Shown here piece after piece: positions 24,680 through 36,360 of a DNA stretch of 64,000 bases (positions within the stretch are counted from its first letter, which is position 1; every line of letters starts with the position of its first letter). The notes beneath the pieces are model-generated. The model saw only the letters and a program-made list of their open reading frames with translations. It did no database searches and was not told the origin of the DNA. The DNA comes from Welwitschia mirabilis. Its lineage: Eukaryota; Gnetophyta; Gnetopsida; Welwitschiales. The DNA is taken from the NCBI GenBank assembly GCA_051453625.1, contig JBOZIK010000001.1, positions 214,401,765 to 214,465,764 of the forward strand. Direction: 5' to 3'. The position numbers were made by a program, and so were the translations under genes.

Positions 24680-25700
24680 TTTTAGAGGAATAAACAAAAG
24701 ATGATATTCTAAAAAATTAAAGAACTATTTAGAAAAATTAATAGATTTAGAGCATTTTTGTATTGATTCAAATGGTATTATCAGATTCAAGGAAATATAT
24801 TTAGTTTCTTGAAATTAGACATAATCTAATGTTTGAATTTCATAATATGCCTATAGAAAGTCATCCTAGATGAAGTAAAATCTATAAAAGCATAAAACAA
24901 AAATTTTGGTAATCAAGGACGAAAAAGAACATAGTAGAATTTGTATCAAAATGCCTTAATTATTAATGACTTTAAGCAGAACATATAAATCTAGTAGAAT
25001 TACTTTATCCCTAAGATATTGCAAAATATAAATGAAACATGATTTGCATGGACTTTATTATTAGACTTATAAAAAATCAAAGAGTAACTAATTCAACACA
25101 TTTAATTTTATTTAAATATACTTATGATTCTAAAGATATAGCTAAACTATATAGTTAAAATGTTGATTAGTTGCATGATGTGCTTTTAATAATTATCTCT
25201 AATAGAGATTAAAAGTTTACATTTACGTTTGGGTAAGAAGTACAAATGAGTTTAGGAAAAAAGTTAAATATAATCACTAGATTTCAACTCAAATAGATGG
25301 TTAAGTAGAAAGATTTAATTAAATAGAAGATTACCTACTAATGGTAGAATTTATGTATAATGACAATTATTAGAGTTTAATGTAAATGTCTTCATTTGAA
25401 GTCCTATGTGCTAGAAAATGTATAACATATACTTCCTAAGTAGAATCTACAGTAAGAGTAACTATAAAACTATAAATGTTGCAAGAAATCAAAATTAAAA
25501 TAAGAATCATTAAGAATATACTTAAAGAAATAGTACACAAATAAAATACATATGTAGACCATCAAAAATAAGATCTTATGTTCAGAATTGGTGATCACAT
25601 ATTTTATAAATTATGATAAATGAAATTAATAATGAGAGAAGTTAAGAGATCAATATTATCTCCTTAATTTATTAGAGCATTTAAAATATTAAAAAGAATT
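24680..25700 (+). pseudogene. Integrase of the chromovirus
   Basis: Integrase inserted the DNA copy. Near 24,880-25,080 the frame reads IYKSIKQKFW, then TKKNIVEFVSKCLNY, AEHINLVELL and MICMDFIIRLIKNQR. This follows the zinc-binding and core pattern with YWWPGMK.DI..FV..C..CQ.VKAEHQ.P.GLLQPL and W..I.MDFI..LP. The second Cys of the CxxC is lost and the first catalytic Asp (in MDF) is kept. Downstream (25,200-25,560) the core and C-terminal parts are too broken to place residues. Confidence 0.7.
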
Positions 25701-25859
25701 AAACTTATTATATATAAAATTGCTCTACCTTCTTTATTATTACACATACATTATGCTTTCTATGTAAATATGCTAAGGAATTATATTAAAAATCCTTCTC
25801 AATTATTAAATTAGTCTCATATTTAGGTGAAATTAAATTGTTCAAGTATTAATAAACTA

Positions 25860-25995
25860 AAAGTAGTGCTGAATCAATAAACTATCAATTTATAAAAGAG
25901 GGAAATCCATTGAGTAAAGATAAGGTGAAGTAATTATAGTATTGATAAAGCTACTTGGAAGCTAGAGAAAATAATGAATAATTAATATCCAAATC
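25860..25995 (+). pseudogene. Chromodomain at the integrase C-terminus
   Basis: The plus strand reads NPLSKDKVK, a few stops, then KATWKLEKIMNN-stop-YPNHF. This fits the end of the chromovirus chromodomain, IPLVKVLW.....EATWE.E..M...YP.LF. In chromoviruses this module binds modified histone tails and guides insertion into heterochromatin. It lies directly after integrase and before the 3' end, as expected. Confidence 0.65.
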
Positions 25996-26438
25996 ATTTT
26001 AAATATTATAATATTAGTTATGCATTTCTAAGNNNNNNNNNNNNNNNNNNNNNNNNNNNNNNNNNNNNNNNNNNNNNNNNNNNNNNNNNNNNNNNNNNNN
26101 NNNNNNNNNNNNNNNNNNNNNNNNNNNNNNNNNNNNNNNNNNNNNNNNNNNNNNNNNNNNNNNNNNNNNNNNNNNNNNNNNNNNNNNNNNNNNNNNNNNN
26201 NNNNNNNNNNNNNNNNNNNNNNNNNNNNNNNNNNNNNNNNNNNNNNNNNNNNNNNNNNNNNNNNNNNNNNNNNNNNNNNNNNNNNNNNNNNNNNNNNNNN
26301 NNNNNNNNNNNNNNNNNNNNNNNNNNNNNNNNNNNNNNNNNNNNNNNNNNNNNNNNNNNNNNNNNNNNNNNNNNNNNNNNNNNNNNNNNNNNNNNNNNNN
26401 NNNNNNNNNNNNNNNNNNNNNNNNNNNNNNNNNNNNNN

Positions 26439-26497
<59 letters not shown>
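26439..26497. repeat. (TG)n microsatellite at a gap edge
   Basis: This is an uninterrupted TG run of about 59 bp directly after a 406-N gap. It lies between the chromodomain and the PPT of the chromovirus, so it either arose in the 3' noncoding stretch or reflects the repeat that broke the assembly. Confidence 0.95.
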
Positions 26498-26498
<1 letters not shown>

Positions 26499-26517
26499 CC
26501 TAGGAGTAAATCAATCT

Positions 26518-26530
26518 AAGATGGAAAGGA
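26518..26530 (+). promoter_or_regulatory. Polypurine tract of the chromovirus
   Basis: AAGATGGAAAGGA, with a single non-purine, abuts the TG of the 3' LTR at 26,531. It marks the 3' end of the internal region. Confidence 0.65.
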
Positions 26531-29218
26531 TGTCATATTCCATATTTTTGAAATCTTATTTAAATATATTAAAATTTTAATCACATGATGAATTACTCTT
26601 CTTGAAAGGTCTTATCAAAATAAGATGCCATTAACCTTAGATTGAAATTTTTATTATTCACGATGAAAATGATAATAATATGTTAAAAGGATTTTATAAG
26701 AAAAGATATTCAAACATTTAAAATTAAATAACATATTATATAAGGAATTAAAATCACATGATAAAACTAATAAGTTAAAAATTTCAAGAGAACATAATAA
26801 TATATTTTACATCTTATTTTCTCATTTAAAATTTTAATAAATGTGATAGGTGTACTATATTATGAATAGAAACTTTCTTATTTGTGTTGTGGGATTGATA
26901 GATTTTATCCATTATGAAATAAATGATAAGATGAATAAGTATATGGACTTTAACATAGAACAAAGAATGAGAAATGAGTCAATTTAATCTACCATAACTT
27001 TTATCTTCTTGTGATATCTAAGGACACTTGATACATAGCATATTTATTGTTTTGTTTATTAGAATTGAAGATTTTACCTTATTATGCCACATGATAATGT
27101 TAAGATTTGTGCATTTATTCTTTTGATACATTTCTTAGATGAATTAAACTTAATTAAGTGCCTATGAAGAATTAAAAAGGATCTAGCATGAGGGAATTAA
27201 AAAGGATCTAGCATGAGGAAATGATTTATATAACTAACCTTACTAATTAAAGTAAGATGATTACTCATATTAGTTAGGTTCATGACTTATATGTATGATC
27301 CTTTTTTGTAATTCAATGTCACTTATTACTCATCCCACTTATTAATAATAAATCATGTGATTTTATTATCTTGAGCTATGTTTCTTTTGTTCATCTATAC
27401 TTTCCATTTTTCATGTANNNNNNNNNNNNNNNNNNNNNNNNNNNNNNNNNNNNNNNNNNNNNNNNNNNNNNNNNNNNNNNNNNNNNNNNNNNNNNNNNNN
27501 NNNNNNNNNNNNNNNNNGAATTAAAAAGGATCTAGCATGAGGAAATGATTTATATAATTAACCTTACTAATTAGAGTAAGATGATTACTCATATTAGTTA
27601 GGTGCATGACTTATATGTATGATCTTTTTTTGTAATTCAATGTCACTTATTACTCATACCACTTATTAATAATAAATCATGTGATTTTATTATTTTGAGC
27701 TATGTTTCTTTTGTTCATCTATACTTTCCATTTTTCATGTAACTGCATTTCCTTTTTTCCTATCTTTTTCTTTTTATCTTCTTATTTACGAATCTTAGAG
27801 CTTAGAAGCTTGGAGCTAAGAATTCTTGAACTTAAATCTTCATCAATCTTCAACCATCAAGTACTTACTAGTCATTCCAAGTAAGCTCTTTACTCATGTT
27901 ATCCATATGATCTATTTTAAATATTCTAGTAGAATAATGATATATTACATTAGGCAATTGATATATATAATTTTATTCCATCCCACTGGCTCTTACCAAG
28001 ATGCTAAGGAGATATTAGAAGTCTTTTATGCCTAGTAATGAAGATTACTAATGGATGATTATGATCAAGTGATTAGGGGGTTTATCATAAAAAAGAAGAA
28101 AAAAACAAAATTTGAGTCATATTTATTTTAATATTATATTCTTATCTATTATATATTAGGTCTATATATTAGGGGTAAAAGTCTAATCCTTAAAAATCTC
28201 TTTTANNNNNNNNNNNNNNNNNNNNNNNNNNNNNNNNNNNNNNNNNNNNNNNNNNNNNNNNNNNNNNNNNNNNNNNNNNNNNNNNNNNNNNNNNNNNNNN
28301 NNNNNNNNNNNNNNNNNNNNNNNNNNNNNNNNNNNNNNNNNNNNNNNNNNNNNNNNNNNNNNNNNNNNNNNNNNNNNNNNNNNNNNNNNNNNNNNNNNNN
28401 NNNNNNNNNNNNNNNNNNNNNNNNNNNNNNNNNNNNNNNNNNNNNNNNNNNNNNNNNNNNNNNNNNNNNNNNNNNNNNNNNNNNNNNNNNNNNNNNNNNN
28501 NNNNNNNNNNNNNNNNNNNNNNNNNNNNNNNNNNNNNNNNNNNNNNNNNNNNNNNNNNNNNNNNNNNNNNNNNNNNNNNNNNNNNNNNNNNNNNNNNNNN
28601 NNNNNNNNNNNNNNNNNNNNNNNNNNNNNNNNNNNNNNNNNNNNNNNNNNNNNNNNNNNNNNNNNNNNNNNNNNNNNNNNNNNNNNNNNNNNNNNNAGGG
28701 GTAAAAGTATAATCCTTAAAAATCTCTTTTAGGCTAGTACTCTTTGATGGAAAACTCAAGGCTCATAGTAAATGGTTCTTTTTGAGTTAATTTGATTTTT
28801 ATTTGTTTAACGATTTGAATTAGTAAATTTAGTTATGATATTATATAAATAATTAGTTAATATACCTATTTTTTAATAATCTAGATTATTACATAACTAA
28901 ATGTAGAAACTTTGGCCTTTTTTATCGTGAAAATTAAATTTCTAGAATAGAGGCATAGGTTAAAAACACCTTAGCCTATTAATTAGTAGGTATAAATTAG
29001 TGAAATTTTTTCTAATAAGTCTAGGATTATGTTATGATTGTGAAAATGTAACAACATTAATTTTTCTAATGTGCAATATTTTTGAGAAATTTATTTGTTA
29101 ACATACATTAGAAAATAAATGCAAAATGTAGTAAGCAGTTAATTTACATTTCTATAACTAATAGTTATGATATCTATAAATATAAGCATCGTAAGTTATA
29201 GGGAATGAAATAATCTTT
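26531..29218 (+). repeat. 3' LTR of the chromovirus, truncated by a gap
   Basis: It begins TGTCATATTCC after the PPT and is collinear with the 5' LTR from its first base to the part equivalent to about 19,035. A segment (27,196-27,417) is repeated almost exactly at 27,518-27,740 across a 100-N gap, and a short word is repeated across the 491-N gap at 28,206-28,696. Both look like assembly effects. The copy stops at a 100-N gap at 29,219. Plus frames at 27,702-27,884 and 27,826-28,035 lie in noncoding LTR sequence and are not genes. Confidence 0.75.
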
Positions 29219-29318
29219 NNNNNNNNNNNNNNNNNNNNNNNNNNNNNNNNNNNNNNNNNNNNNNNNNNNNNNNNNNNNNNNNNNNNNNNNNNNNNNNNNN
29301 NNNNNNNNNNNNNNNNNN

Positions 29319-32026
29319 TCTTGTAAAAGGAAATACTTTCCTTTTTTCCCCCAGATGAGTTCATTTCCTTCATTCCTCTCTCTTTCTTTCATGATCTTGC
29401 TTGTGAAGCTTGGAGATTGGAATCTTGGATCTATAAAACTTTTGAGCATAGATCTTCATTAATCTTCAACTATCAAGGACTTAGCAATCTTCCTAAGCTC
29501 GCTCTTTGCTCTCATTGTCCATATTGTTACTTTTTAAGATTCTAGTAGAATGATGTGATGTTGAACTAGGGAATTATTTATTGTTTTTATGAAATTATGT
29601 TATAAAATATTATTCCCTTTCACTAGCACTCATTAAGACACTAGGGAGATATGAGGGAATTTTTTGTGCTTGATGATGGAGATTACAAATGGATGATTAT
29701 GGTCAAGTGATTAAGGTGTTCATTATTTAAAAATAAAAATAGGATACCCATATTTATTTTAATATTATTTTTTATGTATTATGCATTAGATCCACCTTAT
29801 TAAGGGCAAAGTTTGATCCTCAAGAATCTCTTTAGGCTAGTACTCTTTCACAAAAATCCCAAGACTCATAGTAAATGGTTATTTTTTGAATTAATTTGAT
29901 TTTTATTTCTATAATTATTTGAACTAGTAACTTAGTTAAGATATTATATAAGTAATTAGTTGATATATCCATTATTTTATTAATCTAAGTTATTACTTAA
30001 TTAGTTATAAAACCTTTATCATATTTTTATTATGAAAAAATTAAATTTTTAGAATAGAGGAATATGATAAAAATATCATAGCTTATTAATTAGTATGTAT
30101 AAATTTGTAAAATATTTTATATAAATCTAAGGTTTTGTTATGAATGCAAAAATGTAAAAAACATTAATTTTTCTAAAGGGTAATTATTTTTAAAAATTTA
30201 TGTCTTAAAACACATTAAAACATAAATGTAAAAAATAATAAGTAAGTAATTTATGTTTTTGTAATTATATATTATTATATTTAAAAATTTTAGCATCCTA
30301 ATTTCTAGGAAATTAAACAATCTTTTCAAAAATATCTTGAATCATTTAAAAAATCAAAGTATTTTAAAAGTTATGATGATTTTAATGTAGTGTGATAGGT
30401 CTATAATTTTAGATAATTTAATAGTTTTTAACCTAAATCATGGTCTTAGAAATACAATTATTAAAATTCAAAGATATCTTAAGTTAGTTTCTAAGGACCC
30501 TATGATGAATGTAATTTATGAAGTACTATAATTTATTTTTTCTTCATAATTAATTAATTACTAGAATTTTTTATAATATTTCCTTAGAGCTAAAAAACGT
30601 TATAATAAATGTTTCAAATTATGAAAAATTATTACGTAAAATTTTATAGGGAATTTAAGTACATAAAATAAGTTTCTATCAATATCCTTAAGCTAAATTA
30701 CTTATAAATAATATTTTATTTAGAGAAATATGTTTTTTACCTTTTACCTTTATCTTACTTTAAATGTGCATACTTGTAAGAGTTTTCACCTTAATAGTTT
30801 AAGTAATATAAATAGTATTTAATTTATCACTTATTTTCTTGACTTATAATTGAGCCATATGAGTTTTAAAAAAAGAATTATATCTTAATAACCATTCTTA
30901 AACTATGCTTCTTTTGTTTATCTTCCTTACATAATAGAGATTATGATATGAACTTGGAAGACTGTTATTAGGATTAACATAGCTCTAGGTATTAATTTAA
31001 GTGCATTATTAAGATTTAATTTGATACATGTTAAATTTTTTCATTATTATTAAAAAATAAAAAAATAATATTTCTTTTATTTATATTTGCATTGCCATAA
31101 TATTAAATATATAGATTTTCTAGTATGTTTATTTTCTCGTTTATGATTGTTTCTATATAATGAACCTAATAATGATTAGAATTATTATCAATAGTAAATA
31201 ATCCATTAAATATCTACATCAATTATAATTTTATGCATGTGTTTGTATGCGGTATTCATCGAATATGACTAAATCAAGATAATCTTAATAATGATCATTC
31301 TCATACTTAAATTTCATCACCAAGGTACATTGTATCGCATGTTTTTTATAATACTCCTCTAAAAGTGGATTTCTTATCACTTTCTTATCCTACACATGTA
31401 TGAACATATTCTAAATTAATGTACTAGTACCTTGGCATTAATGGATTATGTTGCACCATTTGGAGATTTTTTAAGGAAGCAACAGTCATTTATAAGCATG
31501 CATCCAACTTACGTACCTCTTATCACCTATAATGAGGGTATATCAAGGTGAAGTATAAGCTATGAAGTTGAGCCCAACTATGTTTATATAGTTTAGAATC
31601 TGAAGTGAACCTACTCATATCTTGAGGATGATTAGATATTAACTTGGAATGTGATTAATAAGACTTTCAACCTCCTATTATATTTGTTAAGTATTATTCT
31701 TAAACTTATTCATGTATGTCTTATAACAAGTCTACATTCCTCAACTATTTACAAGGTATATTTTTATATGATGAAAAGTTGGAAGAAATGGAGGAAACAA
31801 ACTTATGATATCATTATTACTTATAAACCAAAGTAATCTAAAAATTAATTATAGGTAAATGTATAATACTAATATTACTTTTTTAGAATATAAAAATTCT
31901 AATAAAGAATAAGTAAAATTTGATCCTAGGTTCTAGTATGTCTACCAAGTAATAATATTAAAAAAGTAAGGGAAAAGAAAATTAAAAAAATAGTTTTTAA
32001 TTAGGATAAAAAAAGAGGGAATTAAA
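29319..32026 (+). mobile_element. Second, 5'-truncated LTR of the same chromovirus family
   Basis: It is collinear with the 5' LTR from the part equivalent to about 17,990 (CT-rich run and AAGCTTGGAGATTGG near 29,408) to its end (GGAATTAAAC at about 32,026, matching GGATATCACA at 20,706). It overlaps the content of the preceding LTR (26,531-29,218) by about 1 kb of equivalent sequence. The two differ at many positions in that overlap, so it is a separate copy rather than a duplicate read. The 100-N gap between them hides the junction. The open frame at 31,651-31,836 is in LTR sequence and is not a gene. Confidence 0.7.
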
Positions 32027-32989
32027 CTATTAATAAAAGTAGATAGAAAAAATTTAGACTATAAAAATTTTACTCTCTTCAACTAAGAGGTTGAAAAATA
32101 TTTAAAAAACCCCATTACATACTTAAGAAGAGGAAAAATAGTTAAAAAATATTTTAAAAATAGAGAAATACGATGTTAAAATTCAAACTTCTTATGACCG
32201 TTATTACATTATTTGTAGATGCATAACTATGAATTTCATAAAATAATAATATACATAATCTTATCTTAATATATTTTTTATGAGGTATTTATATAAATAT
32301 GTTTAAATGTAGAATGATTTTTGAAATGTTGATAGAGAAAACTATAAAATTTATATTAATTTAGTGATATGATAATGATGTTAAAGTAATTAATTAGATG
32401 TCTGAATTAAAATGTTTAATTTTCCTTATTCTTATCTCACCATATTCCTAGCATAGGTCATGATTTACTAAATTAAATGAAACAAATCTTAAATAAATAT
32501 TGTATTAATCTTAGCTTTTACAAAAAACATGTACTAATATGTAATCTAATATAGCATTATGGAATTCAGTTGCTTAAGTGTCAAATAAATCTAAGTAATA
32601 TTACATTAAAAAAGATGTCTAGATGACAGATTCGTGTATGAATAATAAAGTTCTATGTGCAAGTATGACATTAGTGATCATGTAATTTTCATTCTTGTTC
32701 TAAAATCTTTAAAGGTACTTTCATATGCAAAGTTAATATTAGTACGTTTGTTATATATTTGATTATCTTTTTTATTATCATTTAAATTAAATTATTAAAT
32801 TATTTTCAATTAATAGATATAATTAAAATCAACTATACCTCCTTGTAATACTCCCATTGCATGCATGGATAGTACTTGACATGGAAAAAACATTAAGAAA
32901 GAATTATAATTCTAATGCATGAGTTGTCTTAAGAATAGAAATATAAAATGAAGAATTATTAAAAAATTAGCCAAAAAAAAAGAACATTC
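32027..32989. other. Unassigned A+T-rich DNA
   Basis: No domain, LTR landmark or duplication was recognised here. It separates the chromovirus LTR from the first fragment of the 3.3-kb unit. Confidence 0.4.
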
Positions 32990-33149
32990 CTATCTTAGAA
33001 AAAGGTTCTAACTAGAAACATGTTCATTCATTATTCTTCTTCTAGATTTTGAATTAAATGTTTACCTTTAAGTCATGATGTAAATGTCCTAGACATGTCC
33101 ATTGCTTTACATCACTTACTCACTTGCACACACATGTGCGCGCGCGCGA

Positions 33150-33278
33150 ACACACACACACACACACACACACACACANNNNNNNNNNNNNNNNNNNNNN
33201 NNNNNNNNNNNNNNNNNNNNNNNNNNNNNNNNNNNNNNNNNNNNNNNNNNNNNNNNNNNNNNNNNNNNNNNNNNNNNN

Positions 33279-33347
<69 letters not shown>
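33150..33347. repeat. (CA)n microsatellite, gapped
   Basis: A CA/AC run lies on both sides of a 100-N gap at 33,179-33,278, so the true length is unknown. The short CG-repeat just before it (33,137-33,149) is unusual in this CpG-poor window. Every open frame over this tract is a repeat translation (Thr-His or Val-Cys) and not a gene. Confidence 0.95.
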
Positions 33348-33349
<2 letters not shown>

Positions 33350-33584
33350 TAAAAATGATAGCATTAGTACCCTATGTGTTTCTAGTCATTTTTAGAAAAT
33401 TTGACTTATAATAATATATAATTCTTTATTTAACAACAACTAGTAGTTGAAAGATTTATAATTCTATTATCCTAGGAAATGTTAATGAAACTCAAAATTT
33501 ATTAAAAATATCTACACAAACTATAATTAATTTTCATAATTATATAAGTTAGTGATGTGTGATATAATTATATTTATTATATAT

Positions 33585-33695
33585 GTGTGTGTGTGCACAC
33601 ACATTTATATGTGTGAGTAATGACTAATACAAGTAGATAAAAATAGATAGATACATATATATGTATGTATGTGTGTGTGTGTATATATATATATT
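33585..33695. repeat. Mixed TG/CA/TA simple repeats with a TGTGTG-CACACA palindrome
   Basis: GTGTGTGTGCACACACA forms an inverted repeat with almost no spacer, followed within 60 bp by GATA/TATG/TG/TA runs. It is probably replication slippage next to the A/B junction of the 3.3-kb unit, where the other copies also have TA runs (43,508-43,525 and 51,320-51,340). Confidence 0.75.
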
Positions 33696-33735
33696 TTTCA
33701 ACTTCACATCTTACACCAAATATTATTAATCAAAA

Positions 33736-34664
33736 TGTACAGATTGTATAATACACACTCTAATATGAATGGGAGTGACCCAAATGTTAAAACCCATTGA
33801 AGACTTATGGCAGAAGAATGAGAATTGCTTTTTAAAAAGAATATGGTAATCAAAACTTAAGAACAATGCAAGAAATAAAGATGTGATGCAATGTGAGTTC
33901 AACTAAATATAAATGCAATGCAAAATAAATCTAAAACTATTTTCTTCAGCCCTAACAAAGGCTACTCTTAAGACCTATATCATTAATGAGGCTATCACCG
34001 AATCATGAACAACACAAACCATAAAGAAAATATAAAATAAATAAATGCATAATTAAAAATAGATTTTTATATTAAAGTAGAACCAACATTTCTGCTACAG
34101 AATAGTTGATCCTCACTAGAGCATGCATAGTCCTTTACTAAGAAAATGTCTATCTATAACTCATGAGACGGATCTCCATTTCTTCAATCTTCTATCATGA
34201 GAATGTCTGGTACAAATGAATATGGAGAGGAGAGTTAAAGGGATTCTTATTTACAAGGTTAAAAAGAAAAAGTGATGCATAAAAGGTACTACAAGATGCA
34301 CTTAATTATAGAAACGAAATAGATGAAATAGACAAAGGTCAACTAGTGGTTACAAGTGTAATCCCCGTTATCGTAGGGACGACGAAAGGGATGATGAATT
34401 AAGCATTATAATCATCATCATACATATCATGAGGATGATCATGAGGATGATATCCCTATATAAAAGATGAATCAGTAATACCAGCTTTTGTCCATGTTAG
34501 AATCTAATATGGCATCTACAGTGTCATCATCCTGCATGTTGTGGGGATGGCATAGGGGACAATAGTGTTATTTGTTCTTTTAACTCAAAAGAAGCTAGTA
34601 TTTTTCATTAGTAGTTTTCCTCTAAAGCCATGTGTATCAGAATGTGCCTTAAATGCCTCTAATC
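33736..34664 (-). mobile_element. Athila-like LTR, probably solo, right end in a gap
   Basis: It is collinear with the LTR at 54,279. It starts TGTACAGATTG, then ACACACTCTAATATGAATGGGAG for the family block ACACATATTAGTATAGATGGAG, and runs to the block equivalent to about 55,340 before a 652-N gap. The LTR is about 1.2 kb, so its end should fall inside the gap. The 3.3-kb unit resumes right after the gap. If the gap size is about right, there is no room for an internal region. The dyad motif occurs three times here, including the best-preserved copy at 34,360-34,398. Confidence 0.7.
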
Positions 34665-35316
34665 NNNNNNNNNNNNNNNNNNNNNNNNNNNNNNNNNNNN
34701 NNNNNNNNNNNNNNNNNNNNNNNNNNNNNNNNNNNNNNNNNNNNNNNNNNNNNNNNNNNNNNNNNNNNNNNNNNNNNNNNNNNNNNNNNNNNNNNNNNNN
34801 NNNNNNNNNNNNNNNNNNNNNNNNNNNNNNNNNNNNNNNNNNNNNNNNNNNNNNNNNNNNNNNNNNNNNNNNNNNNNNNNNNNNNNNNNNNNNNNNNNNN
34901 NNNNNNNNNNNNNNNNNNNNNNNNNNNNNNNNNNNNNNNNNNNNNNNNNNNNNNNNNNNNNNNNNNNNNNNNNNNNNNNNNNNNNNNNNNNNNNNNNNNN
35001 NNNNNNNNNNNNNNNNNNNNNNNNNNNNNNNNNNNNNNNNNNNNNNNNNNNNNNNNNNNNNNNNNNNNNNNNNNNNNNNNNNNNNNNNNNNNNNNNNNNN
35101 NNNNNNNNNNNNNNNNNNNNNNNNNNNNNNNNNNNNNNNNNNNNNNNNNNNNNNNNNNNNNNNNNNNNNNNNNNNNNNNNNNNNNNNNNNNNNNNNNNNN
35201 NNNNNNNNNNNNNNNNNNNNNNNNNNNNNNNNNNNNNNNNNNNNNNNNNNNNNNNNNNNNNNNNNNNNNNNNNNNNNNNNNNNNNNNNNNNNNNNNNNNN
35301 NNNNNNNNNNNNNNNN
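34665..35316. other. Sequence gap (652 N)
   Basis: This run of N hides the right end of the Athila-like LTR and the join to the 3.3-kb unit. Open frames reported across it would be artefacts. Other gaps longer than 300 N are at 26,033-26,438, 28,206-28,696, 55,733-56,260 and 57,786-58,634. Gaps of exactly 100 N are at 23,347, 27,418, 29,219, 33,179, 57,016 and 62,459, and probably mean unknown size. Confidence 0.95.

Positions 35317-35324
<8 letters not shown>

Positions 35325-35358
<34 letters not shown>
35325..35358. repeat. (AG)n microsatellite
   Basis: This is an uninterrupted AG run directly after TA repeats at the right edge of the 652-N gap. The matching place in the other copies of the 3.3-kb unit has TA repeats only. 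Confidence 0.95.
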
Positions 35359-35360
<2 letters not shown>

Positions 35361-36360
35361 GTAAATATGTATATATAATATATATAAATAATATAATGAA
35401 TATATATTTTCATGGGTAAATAGACAAATATTTGTATAGGTTTATATTTATTTCATAATAAATAATAAATATTTAAAATTTAAAATAGTAATCTATATGA
35501 CCTTTTACTTTAACCACTAGCATCATTATCCTCATCGCTTCTTGAGGTGGTGAATCTTCTCTTTCTTATCAAAAAGATTCTATAAACAAAGTAGCCACTA
35601 TAACCATGAGGAGGATGAATTTAATTTTCATGTAGTGTTTTGGCTTAGTAATCAATATAAAAGTGATTATTTAATGAGTTAATTCTTAGATAATAGTAAT
35701 TTAGTTCAGATATTAATAATCTATTTTATAAAGAAGAATTTAAATAGAAAATAATATAATTCAAATGTTATAGATTTATTTTTTGCATCCTTTATATCTA
35801 TAGAGATTTTATAGGTAGAATAGATGATTACATTATTAAAGATGAAATAATAAACCTAACATGTTTCCCTACCACTTATGAGCCTACATGGAATTTGTGG
35901 GGTTTGTAATGAAGTGAGGATATTTGGGATTAGCTTATAGAAATTGATAATTAGTCATGTAATTCATTTAAAAACTTTAATTCATTAAGTTGTATCAAAG
36001 TCATTATTTGTTTTAATTTTATATACATACTATGTTAATGAGTCTTCTTATTATTTCATACTTAAAATGATTTGAATATGGGTTTTATTAAGTATTAATT
36101 AAATCTTTATATTGAATTTAATGAAGGGCATTTAAAAATTACTTAGTGATATTTGTTATAATCTATATGAATGGTGGTTAAAATGAACCTCCTCCATAAA
36201 ACTTATTTCTTCACTTGATAGTATCATAGCTACTTGTAGCATCATAACTAGTAGAAATATATCATACTTAAATGGTGTGTTAGCTAGATCTTATCCATAG
36301 ATTATCCCTACAAGGCTCATAATAATAAAAGAGCATACATATATGTAGTGTTGATGTTGA
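35359..36360 (+). repeat. 3.3-kb unit, B part of fragment 0 (left of the copia)
   Basis: It is collinear with 51,380-52,583 and 43,490-44,415. Shared words include AATAATAAATATTTAAAAT, then CACTTTAAC-like, a GAGGAGGATGAAT / GAGGAGGACGGAT block (35,610), GTTGTAGATT-like, ATGTTTTC / ATGTTTCC, AGTGATATTTGTTA, ATGAATGGTGGTT and ATGAACCTCC. It ends in TGTTGA immediately before the copia LTR. No coding region was found. Confidence 0.7.

Larger units (their letters stand above)
17125..29218 (+). mobile_element. Chromovirus (Ty3/gypsy, Tekay/Del-like), complete in layout but non-functional
   Basis: In order: 5' LTR (17,125-20,706), tRNA-Met PBS, gag with a zinc knuckle remnant, protease, RT, RNase H, integrase, a C-terminal chromodomain, PPT and a gapped 3' LTR beginning at 26,531. 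The chromodomain after integrase defines chromoviruses, which use it to target chromatin at insertion. The very long LTR fits Tekay/Del-type elements, though I make that lineage call by layout only. Frames carry many stops, the RT active-site FIDD is FINN, and the gag Cys residues are lost. Gaps interrupt it at 22,884-22,893, 23,347-23,446, 26,033-26,438, 27,418-27,517 and 28,206-28,696. Confidence 0.85.
32990..33735 (+). repeat. Fragment 0 of the 3.3-kb unit (A tail) with (CA)n tract
   Basis: Starting with TCATTCATTATTCTT (33,025) it is collinear with 43,245-43,460 in copy 1. Shared words include GATGTAAATG / CATGTAAATG, CATGTCCATTGCTTTACAT / GATGTCCATTTCTTTACAT, TTGAAAGATT and AATATCTA near TAATTA. 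A CG-containing word (GTGCGCGCGCGCG, 33,137-33,149) and a (CA)n tract (about 33,150-33,347, with a 100-N gap at 33,179-33,278) interrupt the match. At 33,736 an Athila-like LTR is inserted. Confidence 0.6.

Noticed and set aside
33095-33411. Six overlapping open frames on both strands
   Set aside because: They are translations of the (CA)n microsatellite and the N gap (Thr-His, Val-Cys repeats), with no gene-like composition.
34565-35413. Long open frames of more than 240 codons
   Set aside because: Almost all codons are N. The readable ends are LTR sequence and an (AG)n repeat.
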